A stretch of DNA of 64,000 nt. It comes from Shewanella intestini. GTDB lineage: Bacteria > Pseudomonadota > Gammaproteobacteria > Enterobacterales > Shewanellaceae. The notes under the pieces are model-generated. The model was not told the DNA's origin and did not search any database. It worked only from the letters and a program-made list of their open reading frames with translations. Below, in pieces: positions 38,297 through 48,672 of this stretch. Numbering within the stretch: the first letter of the stretch is position 1; each line of letters begins with the position of its first letter. The stretch covers positions 124,001 through 188,000 of the forward strand of contig NZ_JAAIKR010000004.1 in NCBI RefSeq assembly GCF_018221465.1, written 5' to 3'. The position numbers were made by a program, and so were the translations under genes.

Positions 38297-40495
38297 TTAA
38301 TCATTCACTAAATCAAGTTCTTTAATTAAATTATCAGCATGATCGACTTTATCCATCATCCATAACACATAACGAATATCGACGTGAATTGCGCGAGTAA
38401 TCGTAGGGTTAAAGAACCAGTCTTTGGTAATCGCTTCGTAAGTTGAGTCGAAATTTAAACCAACTAATTCCCCTTGACCATTTAATACTGGTGAACCTGA
38501 ATTACCACCAGTGGTGTCCACGCTGGATAAAAAGTTAACCGGAACTGAGTTAAATTCGTTTGGCTTGGCAGCACAAGAGATAAGCTTACACATCCACGAA
38601 CGTGGGTCATGGTATACCGACTGAATTCGGTGTTTGCCATAATCGCCAGCAGCAATTGCATTTAATACTTTTTGTGGTGCATCAAATGGCGCGATACCAG
38701 TATGTTTAGCAGTAATACCTTCTAAACGAGTGAAGGGTTGCTTATACAGCGCATCTTTAGATTGATAACCATCAACCATGCCGTAAGTGATGCGTAAGGT
38801 GCCGTTAGCGTCAGGATAAACAGGCCAATTTTTTGATTTATAGTAGCTGATAACCGCGTTCATATAAGCTGGACGCGCTTGAGATAATTGCCCTTGTAAG
38901 GTTTTCTCTTGCTTTTCAATTGCCATATTGCTGTCATATAAGGCAACGGCTAAACGAATAAAGGGATCTTGACTGTTTTCAAACTCCTCTGCGGTTTTGT
39001 CCATCCAAGCTAAGCGGGTCGCTTGATCGGATAACTGGGTCAATGCATAAAAACCGGCGACTTTCTCGCGTAAGTCTTGTTGACCTTCGGTGTGATTCAA
39101 TTGGTTATCGAGTGCCGCCACCTTTAATGGTTGTGCTTGATAAGCATTTAAGTCTTGTAACCATAAAACTTTGTCGACAGAGGCATCAAATGTCGAATCA
39201 ATACGCTTTAAGCGAGCACTAAACATTTTCATGTCACGTAGTTGATAACCTGACTCTCTTTCGGCATCCGGGCGCTGCTTTTCTTTGGCTAAACGGTATA
39301 AACGTTTAGCGGCAGAAAGTAGGGTGCTTGATTGTGCATTTTCAAAGTAATAGTTGGTTTGGGTTAATTGATGTTGCTGTGCTAATAACGTTTCAAGTTG
39401 GGTTATAACCTGTTGGTTTGCTTGCTTGTCTTGTTGCAACCAAGCTAAAAAGTCATTCTCACGCCCTTGTTTAATACCGACGATATCGGTTGCGTTAAAG
39501 CCATCTAACAAACCGTTAAGTTTTTTCATTCGGTTTGCCATAGAAGCAATAGTGCCGGCATATTTGATCGCAATTGATTTATCTGCTGCGCTCATTTGCT
39601 CAATGGTATCAATTTTTTGTTGATAGTATTGCGCCGAAACAGGGTATAGCCATTGGCTGGCAAATTTAAGTTCACTGGTTAAGCGGTAACGGCTTGTTGA
39701 ACCTGGGTATCCGGCAACAAAGACACCGTCACCCGCTTTTACGCCATTGGCATTAATTTTTAAATGACTTTTAGGTTGGTAAGGTACGTTGTCTTCTGCA
39801 TAGGTTGCAGGCTTTCCATCTTTTCCTACATATGCTCGTAAAAAGGTGAAGTCACCTGCGTGACGAGGGTACTCATAGTTATCAACATCGCCACCAAATG
39901 AGCCAACACTTGCAGGTGGAGCATACACGAGGCGCACATCACGAATAATCAGCTGTTTGCTTAAGTAAAACTCTAAACCATTATGAAAGCTGCTGACCGA
40001 ACAACGATAATTATCATCTGACTCACATTGCTTAATTAATGCTTTACGGTTGCGTTCAATATCTTGGTAACGTGCAAGTGGCTCATCACGTAAGTTGGCA
40101 TTGACCTGCTTAGTCACATCCGTCACGGACTCAGTAATATATAAGCGTTCATTTGGACCTGCCGATGGTTCAGCGTCTTTGGTTTTCGCAAGGAAGCCAT
40201 CTGCGAGGTAATTATGTTCTGTTTTGCTGTTATATTGGATGGCTCGGTAGGCACAATGGTGGTTTGTGACAACAAGTCCTTGGGGGGATACAAAACTGGC
40301 GGTACAATACCCTAGCCCAACAATAGCATTCATTGGATATTGACCTAAGTCAGCCAGTTGTTTCGCGGGGATGTCTATTCCACGTTGCTGTAATTTATCA
40401 GCAATAGAAGGCATTTGATAAGGTTGCCACTGTCCTTCATCTGCATAAGCAGAGCCAGAAGTAAGTACCAGGGCTGCAATCAATGCAATACGCAT
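38297..40495 (-). CDS. S46 family dipeptidyl-peptidase
   Basis: A 732-residue exported serine peptidase (DPP7/DPP11 family) that removes dipeptides from peptide N-termini. Signal peptide about 1-18 (ends SAYA). Catalytic His80 lies in VVTNHHCAYRAIQ, an Asp in GGDVDNYEYPRH and the Ser in TTGGNSGSPVLNGQGE near residue 648. A helical domain of about 350-600 caps the active site. It should work in the periplasm in amino-acid uptake from peptides. P1 specificity cannot be assigned from the residues visible. It is monocistronic, divergent from dnaB. Confidence 0.93.
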   Translation of the reverse strand: MRIALIAALVLTSGSAYADEGQWQPYQMPSIADKLQQRGIDIPAKQLADLGQYPMNAIVGLGYCTASFVSPQGLVVTNHHCAYRAIQYNSKTEHNYLADGFLAKTKDAEPSAGPNERLYITESVTDVTKQVNANLRDEPLARYQDIERNRKALIKQCESDDNYRCSVSSFHNGLEFYLSKQLIIRDVRLVYAPPASVGSFGGDVDNYEYPRHAGDFTFLRAYVGKDGKPATYAEDNVPYQPKSHLKINANGVKAGDGVFVAGYPGSTSRYRLTSELKFASQWLYPVSAQYYQQKIDTIEQMSAADKSIAIKYAGTIASMANRMKKLNGLLDGFNATDIVGIKQGRENDFLAWLQQDKQANQQVITQLETLLAQQHQLTQTNYYFENAQSSTLLSAAKRLYRLAKEKQRPDAERESGYQLRDMKMFSARLKRIDSTFDASVDKVLWLQDLNAYQAQPLKVAALDNQLNHTEGQQDLREKVAGFYALTQLSDQATRLAWMDKTAEEFENSQDPFIRLAVALYDSNMAIEKQEKTLQGQLSQARPAYMNAVISYYKSKNWPVYPDANGTLRITYGMVDGYQSKDALYKQPFTRLEGITAKHTGIAPFDAPQKVLNAIAAGDYGKHRIQSVYHDPRSWMCKLISCAAKPNEFNSVPVNFLSSVDTTGGNSGSPVLNGQGELVGLNFDSTYEAITKDWFFNPTITRAIHVDIRYVLWMMDKVDHADNLIKELDLVND

Positions 40496-40627
40496 GTTTA
40501 TTCCTTAGTTTTATTGTCGTTATCGTCGTATTGTCTTGGTTACTAATGCGTTAAATTGGCGCCTTAGTATGACTAAAGTGTTATATCATATTTTAAAAAG
40601 AAAAAACGTTGTAAATTGGGAGTTTTA

Positions 40628-42034
40628 ATGTCGCAAAAAGGCCCTTTTAAGCCAAAGAAAAAAACCATTGATGCTGAAGTAAATGCATTAAAGCTGCCGC
40701 CACATTCAATTGAAGCCGAGCAATCTGTTTTAGGCGGGCTGATGCTTGATGCTGAAGCGTGGGACCGTGTGTCTGAAGCCGTTGTTCCTGAGGATTTTTA
40801 TTCTCGCTCCCATAAAATGATTTTTAAAGCCATGCAGCGGTTAATGGAGCTAGGACAACCTATCGACTTAATTACTGTCTCTGAACAACTTGAGATAGAA
40901 GACCAATTAGAAGACGCCGGTGGTTTTGCTTATTTGGGGGAAATTGCCAAAAACACCCCTAGTGCAGGCAATATTTTGTCTTATGCCGATATTGTGCGTG
41001 AGCGGGCTGTCGTGCGGGACATGATTGGCGTTGCACATGAAATTGCCGATGCCGGTTACAATCCTGAAGGGCGTGATTCAAGTTCATTATTAGACTTAGC
41101 CGAAACCAAAGTCTTTAAAATTGCTGAAATGCGCGCTAATTCAAATGAAGGCCCTGAAGGCATTAAGTCAATTCTTGAAAAAACCGTCGATAAAATTGAA
41201 CAGCTTTATAATAATCCTCATAACGGGGTGACGGGTGTGTCGAGTGGGTTTCGTGATCTTGATGGCATGACCGCCGGTTTTCAATCGGGTGATTTAATTA
41301 TTGTGGCAGCTCGTCCGTCGATGGGAAAAACCACCTTTGCGATGAACTTGTGTGAACAAGCTGCGATGAATGAAGAACATCCGGTGCTTATTTTCAGCCT
41401 TGAGATGCCTTCAGAACAAATTATGATGCGGATGTTGGCCTCATTGGGCCGCGTTGATCAAACCAAAATTCGTACTGGTCAGTTAGATGATGAAGATTGG
41501 GCACGAGTATCATCAACGATGGGCATTATGCTTGAACAAGGCAAAATGTATATTGATGATGGTTCGGGGTTAACACCGACAGAAGTTCGAAGCCGGGCAA
41601 GGCGTATTGCCCGTGAGTATGGTGGATTATCAATGATCATGGTCGATTACTTGCAGCTAATGCAGGTGCCGTCATTAAAAGATAACCGTACCTTAGAAAT
41701 TGCTGAAATCTCACGGTCATTAAAAGCATTGGCTAAAGAGTTAGAAATCCCAGTTATTGCATTATCTCAGCTAAACCGTTCTTTGGAGCAACGCGCGGAC
41801 AAACGCCCGGTTAACTCAGACTTACGTGAATCTGGTTCTATTGAGCAAGATGCCGATTTAATTATGTTTATTTATCGTGATGAAGTTTATAACGATGACT
41901 CTGAAGATAAAGGTACGGCTGAAATTATCATTGGTAAACAACGTAACGGCCCGATTGGACGGGTTCGTTTAGTGTTCCAAGGGCATTTCTCACGCTTTGA
42001 TAATTATGAAGGCCCGCAAATTGGCGAAGATTAA
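40628..42034 (+). CDS. dnaB: Replicative DNA helicase
   Basis: A 468-residue hexameric 5'-3' helicase. N-terminal domain (about 20-125) interacts with primase; the RecA-like C-terminal domain has Walker A ARPSMGKTTF, Walker B MIMVDYLQLM and the arginine-finger/ALSQLNRSLEQRADKRPVNSDL region. ATG at 40628 (MSQKGPFKPKKK) has GGGAG upstream; TTG at 40616 is within that site. alr follows in the order known from E. coli. No intein is present. Confidence 0.97.
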   Translation: MSQKGPFKPKKKTIDAEVNALKLPPHSIEAEQSVLGGLMLDAEAWDRVSEAVVPEDFYSRSHKMIFKAMQRLMELGQPIDLITVSEQLEIEDQLEDAGGFAYLGEIAKNTPSAGNILSYADIVRERAVVRDMIGVAHEIADAGYNPEGRDSSSLLDLAETKVFKIAEMRANSNEGPEGIKSILEKTVDKIEQLYNNPHNGVTGVSSGFRDLDGMTAGFQSGDLIIVAARPSMGKTTFAMNLCEQAAMNEEHPVLIFSLEMPSEQIMMRMLASLGRVDQTKIRTGQLDDEDWARVSSTMGIMLEQGKMYIDDGSGLTPTEVRSRARRIAREYGGLSMIMVDYLQLMQVPSLKDNRTLEIAEISRSLKALAKELEIPVIALSQLNRSLEQRADKRPVNSDLRESGSIEQDADLIMFIYRDEVYNDDSEDKGTAEIIIGKQRNGPIGRVRLVFQGHFSRFDNYEGPQIGED

Positions 42035-42128
42035 ACATCTTGCTGAAACAACAAAACGTTACCCGTAAAAATATCAATTCAATTATCGATAAACAGCTAA
42101 TCAGTGCATTAGTTTAAGGCAGTACTAT

Positions 42129-43217
42129 TTGAAACCGTTTCCACGTGCAGAAGTCAGCCGTCAGGCGCTGCAACATAATCTCGCTCGCTTAAAGCAAATC
42201 GCGCCTAACAGCAAAGTGATGGCGGTAGTAAAAGCCAATGGATATGGACATGGATTGTTAAACGTTGCCAACAGTGTGACTCAAGGTCAACATCAAGCTG
42301 ATGGCTTTGGTCTAGCCCGTTTAGAAGAAGCCTTAGCGATGCGTCAAGGTGGAGTGACGGCAAGGTTGTTACTATTAGAAGGTTTTTTTAGACAATCTGA
42401 CTTACCCCTGTTAAATCAACATGACATTGAAACGGTTGTTCATCACGAGTCGCAGCTAACTATGTTAGAGTCGGCAACTGTTGAGCAACCTATTTCTGTG
42501 TGGCTTAAAATTGACTCTGGCATGCATCGTTTAGGCTTTGGTGTTGATGATTTTAATGATGTGTATCAACGCTTAATACAATGCGACAATGTCAAAAAGC
42601 CGGTGAATCTCATGACACATTTTTCATGTGCTGATGAGCCAGAAAACCCAATAACCACTGAACAAATAAATTGCTTTAATGCCATCGCAAAAGACTTAGG
42701 CGGTGACCGAACTCTAGCCAATTCAGCTGGCACATTGTTTTGGCCAACTAGCCAAGCCGATTGGATCCGCCCCGGGATAGCACTCTATGGTGTGTCGCCG
42801 GTAATGGGAGATAGAGGTTATGCGCACCAACTCGTGCCAGCAATGGAGTTAATGTCGCGTTTAATTGCGGTTCGAGAACATAAAAAAGGCGCAAGTGTCG
42901 GTTATGGTGCTTATTGGCAAGCAAAACGTGATACCCGCCTAGGCGTTGTTGCCATCGGTTATGGTGACGGCTATCCGCGTAATGCACCAGAAGGCACACC
43001 GGTATGGGTTAATGGCCGTTTAGTGCCTATTGTCGGGCGTGTTTCAATGGATATGTTGACGGTTGATTTAGGGCCTGATGCAACCGAGCAAGTGGGTGAT
43101 GATGTGCAACTGTGGGGCAAAAACCTCGCGGTTGAAGATGTGGCAGAACATATTGGCACCATTGCATATGAGCTTGTTACTAAGCTAACTCCTCGAGTCA
43201 CAGTGTGTCTTGATTAA
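42129..43217 (+). CDS. alr: Alanine racemase, biosynthetic
   Basis: A 362-residue PLP enzyme that makes D-alanine for peptidoglycan. The PLP lysine is in [11 protein letters not shown] (about 31-41) and the catalytic Tyr in [10 protein letters not shown] (about 260). The start is a TTG at 42129 ([14 protein letters not shown]). It lies 94 bp after dnaB. Family assignment is secure; distinguishing alr from a catabolic dadX rests on the dnaB-alr context. Confidence 0.95.
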   Translation: MKPFPRAEVSRQALQHNLARLKQIAPNSKVMAVVKANGYGHGLLNVANSVTQGQHQADGFGLARLEEALAMRQGGVTARLLLLEGFFRQSDLPLLNQHDIETVVHHESQLTMLESATVEQPISVWLKIDSGMHRLGFGVDDFNDVYQRLIQCDNVKKPVNLMTHFSCADEPENPITTEQINCFNAIAKDLGGDRTLANSAGTLFWPTSQADWIRPGIALYGVSPVMGDRGYAHQLVPAMELMSRLIAVREHKKGASVGYGAYWQAKRDTRLGVVAIGYGDGYPRNAPEGTPVWVNGRLVPIVGRVSMDMLTVDLGPDATEQVGDDVQLWGKNLAVEDVAEHIGTIAYELVTKLTPRVTVCLD

Positions 43218-44338
43218 ACTTTATTGATATGAATGTTAATATGCGAGTGAATGACAGAAATTACATTCACTCGCTGTCAGTGAATAGATAACTAAAATGT
43301 TGTTATCACTAATGTATTATATTGAATTAATTCGTATCGACGGTCTGTTTATGCAAAGCGTTGAATGCTTAGTTACTTCCTGCTTCCTGCTACCTCTTAC
43401 CCGCTACCAGCTTCCTGTTACCTTCATATAGCAACGACGTAACCCAGTTAATTATTCCACCAACTTACTTACCCATTTTTTATTAGATTTAATAGCAAGT
43501 TTGAGTTAAAAATTTTTTATTAATTGTCATTGTTACTGTTGGATTATTGTGACAAATCGATGCGTATGTATTGTAAAACCAAAAAAATTAAATATTAATT
43601 GTTGTATTTCAGTGTTAATTAGATTGTAGGTTTTAAAAATGTACCATTGAGATTAATAGTGGCGAATTAAACCGTGCTCAAGATAATTAGCTGCTAAATT
43701 AATTTAGCATTTTACTCGTTATCTTGTTTTATTTAACCCTGTAAATAAAGTATTCCTAATTTATAATAACTTGAAGTTATAAATTAGGGTTATATTTTTA
43801 AGTCGTTGCTTGTTAACTTTTAGTGGGTTATACAATATCTGTAAATTAAAAAGATTATTAAAATGAATTTAAAATTAGATCTAGATCTTATGTGTATTAA
43901 AAATGCACCTTTAAAATTAATACAATTGCTTTGTTTTAATTTAACATTGAATTTGTTATTCCTTTAAAATATATGTTATGCAGCACCTTGTGGTTAATTA
44001 AATCTTCATATAAATCAACATGTTTTAAGTTGACTGTTGTTTTTGATGATATTAACAAACGATAACATTTAAAATGGTTACTCAATCACATTAATTGCTA
44101 TATATGTAATTTAACTCACAAATGTAATTTGAGGTGTTTAACATCCATTAAATATCAAACTAAAAGAGTATGATATTTTTATTGAGTTAAAACATAGTTT
44201 TGACTCGTGGTCAGCAAATACATTTAATTAAACCTGTATTCAATAATAATTAATGGTGTATGTCAGTCTGGTTTTTACATTAATAAGTCTAAATACTATT
44301 AAAAGTGAGCTTAAAATTTATTTATAGAGGATAATAAT
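43218..44338. other. 1.1-kb AT-rich intergenic region upstream of dmsA
   Basis: The longest gene-free stretch in the window. It contains a hairpin after alr (43243-43274), a pyrimidine-rich segment (43376-43424), and then about 800 bp of very AT-rich DNA with the inverted repeat TCAAC/GTTGA near 44017-44036. A 34-codon frame at 43863 has no ribosome-binding site. No convincing FNR, CRP or Nar site was found by eye. Confidence 0.6.
43243..43274 (+). terminator. Strong hairpin after alr
   Basis: GCGAGTGAATG (43243-43253), 10-nt loop, CATTCACTCGC (43264-43274): an 11-bp perfect stem 25 nt past alr. It lacks a T-run, so it may protect the mRNA end or assist Rho rather than act as an intrinsic terminator. 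Confidence 0.55.
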
Positions 44339-46915
44339 ATGGAGCGTAGACGATTTTTAAAGGTGAGTGCAGCAATGGGGTGTGCAGCCTCAGTTGTAGG
44401 TTGTAATTCAAATTCCAAATCTAAAACAACTGGCGAACCTTGGGCAAAAATAGGGGAATCTACAGAAATAAAAAACGTAGGTGAACCATTGACCGATCTT
44501 GGCCCATCAACTGAAGTTGCTGAAGAAGGATCTTGGACTGCTTGTTTGGTGAACTGTGGTTCAAACTGCCCAGTCAAAGTTATCACCCAAAATGGCAAAA
44601 TTACCCGTATTGATGCTCATACGAATGATGGTAAAGACGATTATGATACAGGTGATGTGCCAATTCGCGCCTGTTTACGTGGCCGTTCATTACGTCAGCG
44701 TACATACGCTGCAGACCGTTTAAAAAAACCGCTTAAACGTGTAGGTGACCGTGGACATGGACAGTGGGAAGAAATCAGTTGGGATCAAGCGTTTAATGAA
44801 ATCGCAACCAAAGCCAAAACACTTTCAGATAAGTACGGTTGTCGTTCAATATATAATAACTACGGCTCCGGCGCATATTATGGCTTCCACAGTAAATCAT
44901 GCATCACACTAGCAATGAAAATGGGGCTAGGTGGTTATCTAGGCTCATACGGTAGCTATTCTTGGGCTCAATATGGTGCCGCAGCACCAGCAACTTTTCC
45001 TCGTAATGGTTCAACATCGGGTACGCCACTGTCTCAACTTAAACATTCTGACTTTTTTATGGGTTTTGGTTTTAATCCATTTGAAATGCGTATGTCAGGT
45101 TCTGGCCAGCAGTACGATATGCTTAAAGCAATTGAAAAAGCGGGTAAGAACTTAAAACACATTATCAATGTTGATCCTCGCTACACTGAAACTGGATTAG
45201 GCAAAGAAACTCAATGGGTTGCAGTTAAGCCAGGTAGTGATGCTGCGCTTGCTGAAGCCATGGCCTATGAGATGATTAATTCAGGCTGGGTTGATCGTAA
45301 TTCTAAGGCTTGGATTGACGCAAACTGTCTTGGTTATGATAAAACGTCCCTTGAAAACAAAAAAGCAGCATTAATTGCAGCTAAAAAACAAGATGAAGCT
45401 GATCTGATTGATGTTGGAGAAAACTACCATGACTATGTTATGGGAGTTGGTAAGTTTACAGAGAAACACGATGCAGCATGGGCAGCCCCTATCTGTGGTG
45501 TTTCAGTTAGTGAAATCAAACAGTTAGCCCAAGACTTAATGGATGCGCAGGCTCCGTATATTGTTGTTGGTGGAGGCATTAACCGTCACTCTTGTGGTGA
45601 GCAGCAATGTCGTGCTTTATTTATGCTACCGATTTTAACGGGTAAAATTGGTAACCCTGGCGTGAGCAATGGGTTAATGCCTGCAAACAGCGGTCTCGGC
45701 GGCGGTGGATTTGCTAATAGCGCATCAAATAATGCACATGCCTCAATTTCTTGTTTCCAATGGCCGGAAGCGATTGAGCGTGGTAAAGATTTTACCCCTG
45801 AAACTGATGGTCTTCGTTCTGTAAAACCAGGTGAAAAACTTGGCACGAATATTAAAGCCATCTTTAATATGAACGGTAATACACTGCTTAACCAACACGC
45901 AGATGTAAACGGCACCCGTAAAATTCTTGAAGATACGACGAAATGTGAATTAATCGTAGTGGTAGATTGTTGGATGACAGCTTCTGCTAAAATGGCTGAT
46001 TATATTCTTCCTGATACATCTTGGTTAGAAACGGATGATATCGCGGGTGATTCTTATGCATCTGGTGAGCTCGGTTATATGACCTTCATGAAAGCTGCAA
46101 TTGAGCCAATGTACGATTGTAGAAATATGTGGGATATTGGTCTGGGTCTTGCCAAAGCTTGGGGTAAAGAACAAGATTATACTAAAGGCAAAACGCGCCA
46201 AGAATGGTTAGAACAAGCTTATCAAGGTGTCCATGACCGGTATAATGGTAAAGGATTAACATTACCGGCAACCTATGCTGAAGCACAAAAAGTAGGTGTA
46301 GTTAAAAAAATAGCTGTCACTTCTGCTCCTAAAATGGCTGAGCTTGCAAATAATACAACGCCGAAGGCTGACGGTACTTTCCCAATTTATATTTATTCAA
46401 TGGATTATGCTAACAAAGCCAAAACATGGACTCCATGGAAGAATTCAACTGCAGCTTGCGATCAAATAACCGCTATTCCTAAATACACGCCTGCGTATAC
46501 AGAAACAAAAACTGAAATAAATGAGTATCCATTTCAAGTTGTTGAATATCATACAAAAGGCCGTACTCACTCAAGCTATCACAATGTTGCTTGGTTACGT
46601 GAAGTGGTGCAAGACGCGGCATGGGTTAACCCTGTTGACGCACAAGCGCTTGGATTTAACGATACTCAAATGATTACGATGACAAGTCCACAAGGGGCTA
46701 TCGAAGTCATGATTAAGATCACTGACCGTGTTATGCCTGGTGTTGTTGGTATTGCACAAGGTGCTTGGTATTTAGGTACAGGGGCAACAGATAATGGTTT
46801 AGGCCCAATTGGTAGTGTAGATAAAGGTGGTTGTTCTAACACGTTAACTAAGTACCATCCTACGCCGGTTGCTAAAGGTAACCCACAACACACTATTCGC
46901 GTTAAGTTAAGCTAA
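44339..46915 (+). CDS. dmsA: DMSO reductase-family molybdopterin catalytic subunit
   Basis: An 858-residue molybdo-bis-PGD oxidoreductase. It has a twin-arginine signal (RRRFLK, 4-8) followed by a lipobox-like VVGC with Cys22, suggesting a Tat-exported lipoprotein. Residues about 62-100 hold a [4Fe-4S] motif CLVNCGSNCP...IRACLRG. The GSYSWAQ segment holds the Ser that ligates Mo in DmsA. Downstream come IINVDPRYTETG and the C-terminal dinucleotide-binding domain (GRTHSSYHNVAWLREV). DMSO or a related S- or N-oxide is the likely substrate. A GAGG site lies 8 nt upstream. Confidence 0.9.
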   Translation: MERRRFLKVSAAMGCAASVVGCNSNSKSKTTGEPWAKIGESTEIKNVGEPLTDLGPSTEVAEEGSWTACLVNCGSNCPVKVITQNGKITRIDAHTNDGKDDYDTGDVPIRACLRGRSLRQRTYAADRLKKPLKRVGDRGHGQWEEISWDQAFNEIATKAKTLSDKYGCRSIYNNYGSGAYYGFHSKSCITLAMKMGLGGYLGSYGSYSWAQYGAAAPATFPRNGSTSGTPLSQLKHSDFFMGFGFNPFEMRMSGSGQQYDMLKAIEKAGKNLKHIINVDPRYTETGLGKETQWVAVKPGSDAALAEAMAYEMINSGWVDRNSKAWIDANCLGYDKTSLENKKAALIAAKKQDEADLIDVGENYHDYVMGVGKFTEKHDAAWAAPICGVSVSEIKQLAQDLMDAQAPYIVVGGGINRHSCGEQQCRALFMLPILTGKIGNPGVSNGLMPANSGLGGGGFANSASNNAHASISCFQWPEAIERGKDFTPETDGLRSVKPGEKLGTNIKAIFNMNGNTLLNQHADVNGTRKILEDTTKCELIVVVDCWMTASAKMADYILPDTSWLETDDIAGDSYASGELGYMTFMKAAIEPMYDCRNMWDIGLGLAKAWGKEQDYTKGKTRQEWLEQAYQGVHDRYNGKGLTLPATYAEAQKVGVVKKIAVTSAPKMAELANNTTPKADGTFPIYIYSMDYANKAKTWTPWKNSTAACDQITAIPKYTPAYTETKTEINEYPFQVVEYHTKGRTHSSYHNVAWLREVVQDAAWVNPVDAQALGFNDTQMITMTSPQGAIEVMIKITDRVMPGVVGIAQGAWYLGTGATDNGLGPIGSVDKGGCSNTLTKYHPTPVAKGNPQHTIRVKLS

Positions 46916-46932
46916 ATTAGGAGTATCAAATT

Positions 46933-47610
46933 ATGACTGCAAAAACTGCAACAATCCCAACTAAGCAGTATGGGTTTTACATTGATACTACTGTTTGTAG
47001 CGGCTGTAAAACTTGTATGGTGTCTTGTAAAGACCGTAGTAATGTCAATGCGGGGCTAAAATGGCGCCGTGTTTATGAAATGGTTGGTGGTAGCTGGAAT
47101 AAACAAGCCGATGGCTCTTTTCAACAAGATGTGTTTAGTTACTACACTTCTATTGGTTGTAACCATTGTAGCGATCCTGCTTGTGTAAAAGTTTGTCCTG
47201 TAGGAGCACATACTAAGCGTGAGAGCGATGGTTTTGTGTTAATTGATGCTGATAAATGTATTGGTTGTCAGGCTTGTGCTAGTCAATGCCCTTATGATGC
47301 GCCTCAGTTTGATGCTAATACACATAAGATGACTAAATGTGACGGTTGTAATGATCGTGTCGCTAAAGGACTTATGCCGCAATGTGTTGAGTCTTGTCCA
47401 TCACGAGCATTGGATTTTGGTGAAATTGGTGAGCTGCGCAAAAAATACGGTAAAAATGCTGATATTCAGTCTTTACCTGATTCAAGCCAGACCAAACCTA
47501 ATATCATTGTAAAAGTTAATAAGCATGGTACTAAATCTGGCCATATTAACAACGCATTTGAAGTGACTAACCCTGCGTTAAATTCTTCACCTAGGCATGT
47601 TGTTAAGTAA
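46933..47610 (+). CDS. dmsB: DMSO reductase iron-sulfur subunit DmsB
   Basis: A 225-residue four-cluster ferredoxin subunit that passes electrons to DmsA. Cys groups are seen at CSGCKTCMVSC (about 18-28), CNHCSDPACVKVCP (about 76-89), CIGCQACASQCP (about 109-120) and CDGCNDRVAKGLMPQCVESCP (about 135-155). There is no signal peptide, so it should be exported by riding on the Tat signal of DmsA. It follows dmsA by 17 bp with AGGAG and is closed by a terminator. No DmsC-type membrane anchor gene follows. Confidence 0.94.
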   Translation: MTAKTATIPTKQYGFYIDTTVCSGCKTCMVSCKDRSNVNAGLKWRRVYEMVGGSWNKQADGSFQQDVFSYYTSIGCNHCSDPACVKVCPVGAHTKRESDGFVLIDADKCIGCQACASQCPYDAPQFDANTHKMTKCDGCNDRVAKGLMPQCVESCPSRALDFGEIGELRKKYGKNADIQSLPDSSQTKPNIIVKVNKHGTKSGHINNAFEVTNPALNSSPRHVVK

Positions 47611-47640
47611 GTAAGTAAAGCACGTTAAATTGCTGAGTAT

Positions 47641-47669
47641 AAGCCGAGACGACTGTCTCGGCTTTTTTA
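47641..47669 (+). terminator. Terminator after dmsB
   Basis: AAGCCGAGAC, loop GACT, GTCTCGGCTTTTTT; separates dmsAB from the downstream chaperone gene. Confidence 0.9.
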
Positions 47670-47854
47670 CTTAAAAGAGAAAACCACTGACTTAACCTCG
47701 TTGAATATCAAGCTAAATCTTATTGAAATATTCGATAATATAAAAACGTGAACCAGTAAAAAAAAAGGTTTTGCGTTGTAGCATATAATCAATTTAAGCA
47801 AGCTAATCAAACATCTTTGCATGCATAATTTACTAGAAGTAAAAGGTATCACCA

Positions 47855-48472
47855 ATGAAAAATGAAACAATGATATACACCGCTGCAGCCTGCCGAATTT
47901 TACATAACCTCTATTATAATAAGCCTAACGATGAGTTTATGGCGCAGTTTAGAGAAGAAAAATTACACCAAGATTGGCCAATTTTAGGTGATAGTAAGAT
48001 TGTTGAACAAGCCGTTAAACAAATAGATTCATCATTATCTGTTGAAACAAATGAAACCATTTTACGTGACTATTATCGTTTGATCATTGGACCCGGCAAA
48101 GCGCTTGCTTTCCCTTGGGGGTCAGTTTATACCGATCGTGAGAATATTGTTTGTGGTGAAACAAACATTGCGTTTGAAAATTTTTGTCATCGTTTAGAAA
48201 TGAAAATGGAGCTTGAATTTAATGAACCTTGGGATCATATTGGTTTGATCTTAGGTGCATTAGCACAGATTATAGAAGCGGAAGATGAAGCTGCGCTTAA
48301 AGAGTTAATGGAAGTTCATTTAATGCCTTGGGCTCCGCGCTTTTTAGAATTATTTTTAAAACATGCTCAAACTAATTTTTATAAAGCTTTTGCAATCCTT
48401 ACAGGCCAAGTTTTGAGTAATTTAATGATTGAGAAAGGTTATATTTCCGAAATAAAAACATTATACCTTTAA
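47855..48472 (+). CDS. dmsD: TorD/DmsD-family Tat maturation chaperone
   Basis: A 205-residue all-helical cytoplasmic protein of the redox-enzyme maturation family. The hallmark is DYYRLIIGPGKALAFPWGSVYTDRE (about 70-94, with the Pro-Trp-Gly-Ser-Val-Tyr loop), which binds twin-arginine leaders. It should guard the DmsA leader until the cofactor is inserted. It lies 244 bp after dmsB, beyond a terminator, so it probably has its own promoter. DmsD rather than TorD is inferred from the neighbours. Confidence 0.85.
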   Translation: MKNETMIYTAAACRILHNLYYNKPNDEFMAQFREEKLHQDWPILGDSKIVEQAVKQIDSSLSVETNETILRDYYRLIIGPGKALAFPWGSVYTDRENIVCGETNIAFENFCHRLEMKMELEFNEPWDHIGLILGALAQIIEAEDEAALKELMEVHLMPWAPRFLELFLKHAQTNFYKAFAILTGQVLSNLMIEKGYISEIKTLYL

Positions 48473-48672
48473 TGTTCAAATTTGTTTAAGTTTGTTTAAG
48501 TTTTGCTATTTCTTTGTCATAATTTCAATGGTGTTATTTGTTGAATGATATATTTTGTATCTATTGTGATGAAGGAATAGTTAATTTGTTAACTTAAAAC
48601 TCGGCACATATAAAAACAGCAGTAAATGTTATTACGCTAAAAAATCTTCAAGTTATTTCAAGGTGGCACGAA

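Noticed and set aside
43863-43967. 34-codon ORF upstream of dmsA
   Set aside because: No ribosome-binding site, low-complexity Leu/Lys/Asn composition expected from AT-rich noncoding DNA.
44017-44150. FNR or CRP sites upstream of dmsA
   Set aside because: Only half-sites were found; no pair fits TTGAT-N4-ATCAA or TGTGA-N6-TCACA well enough to claim.
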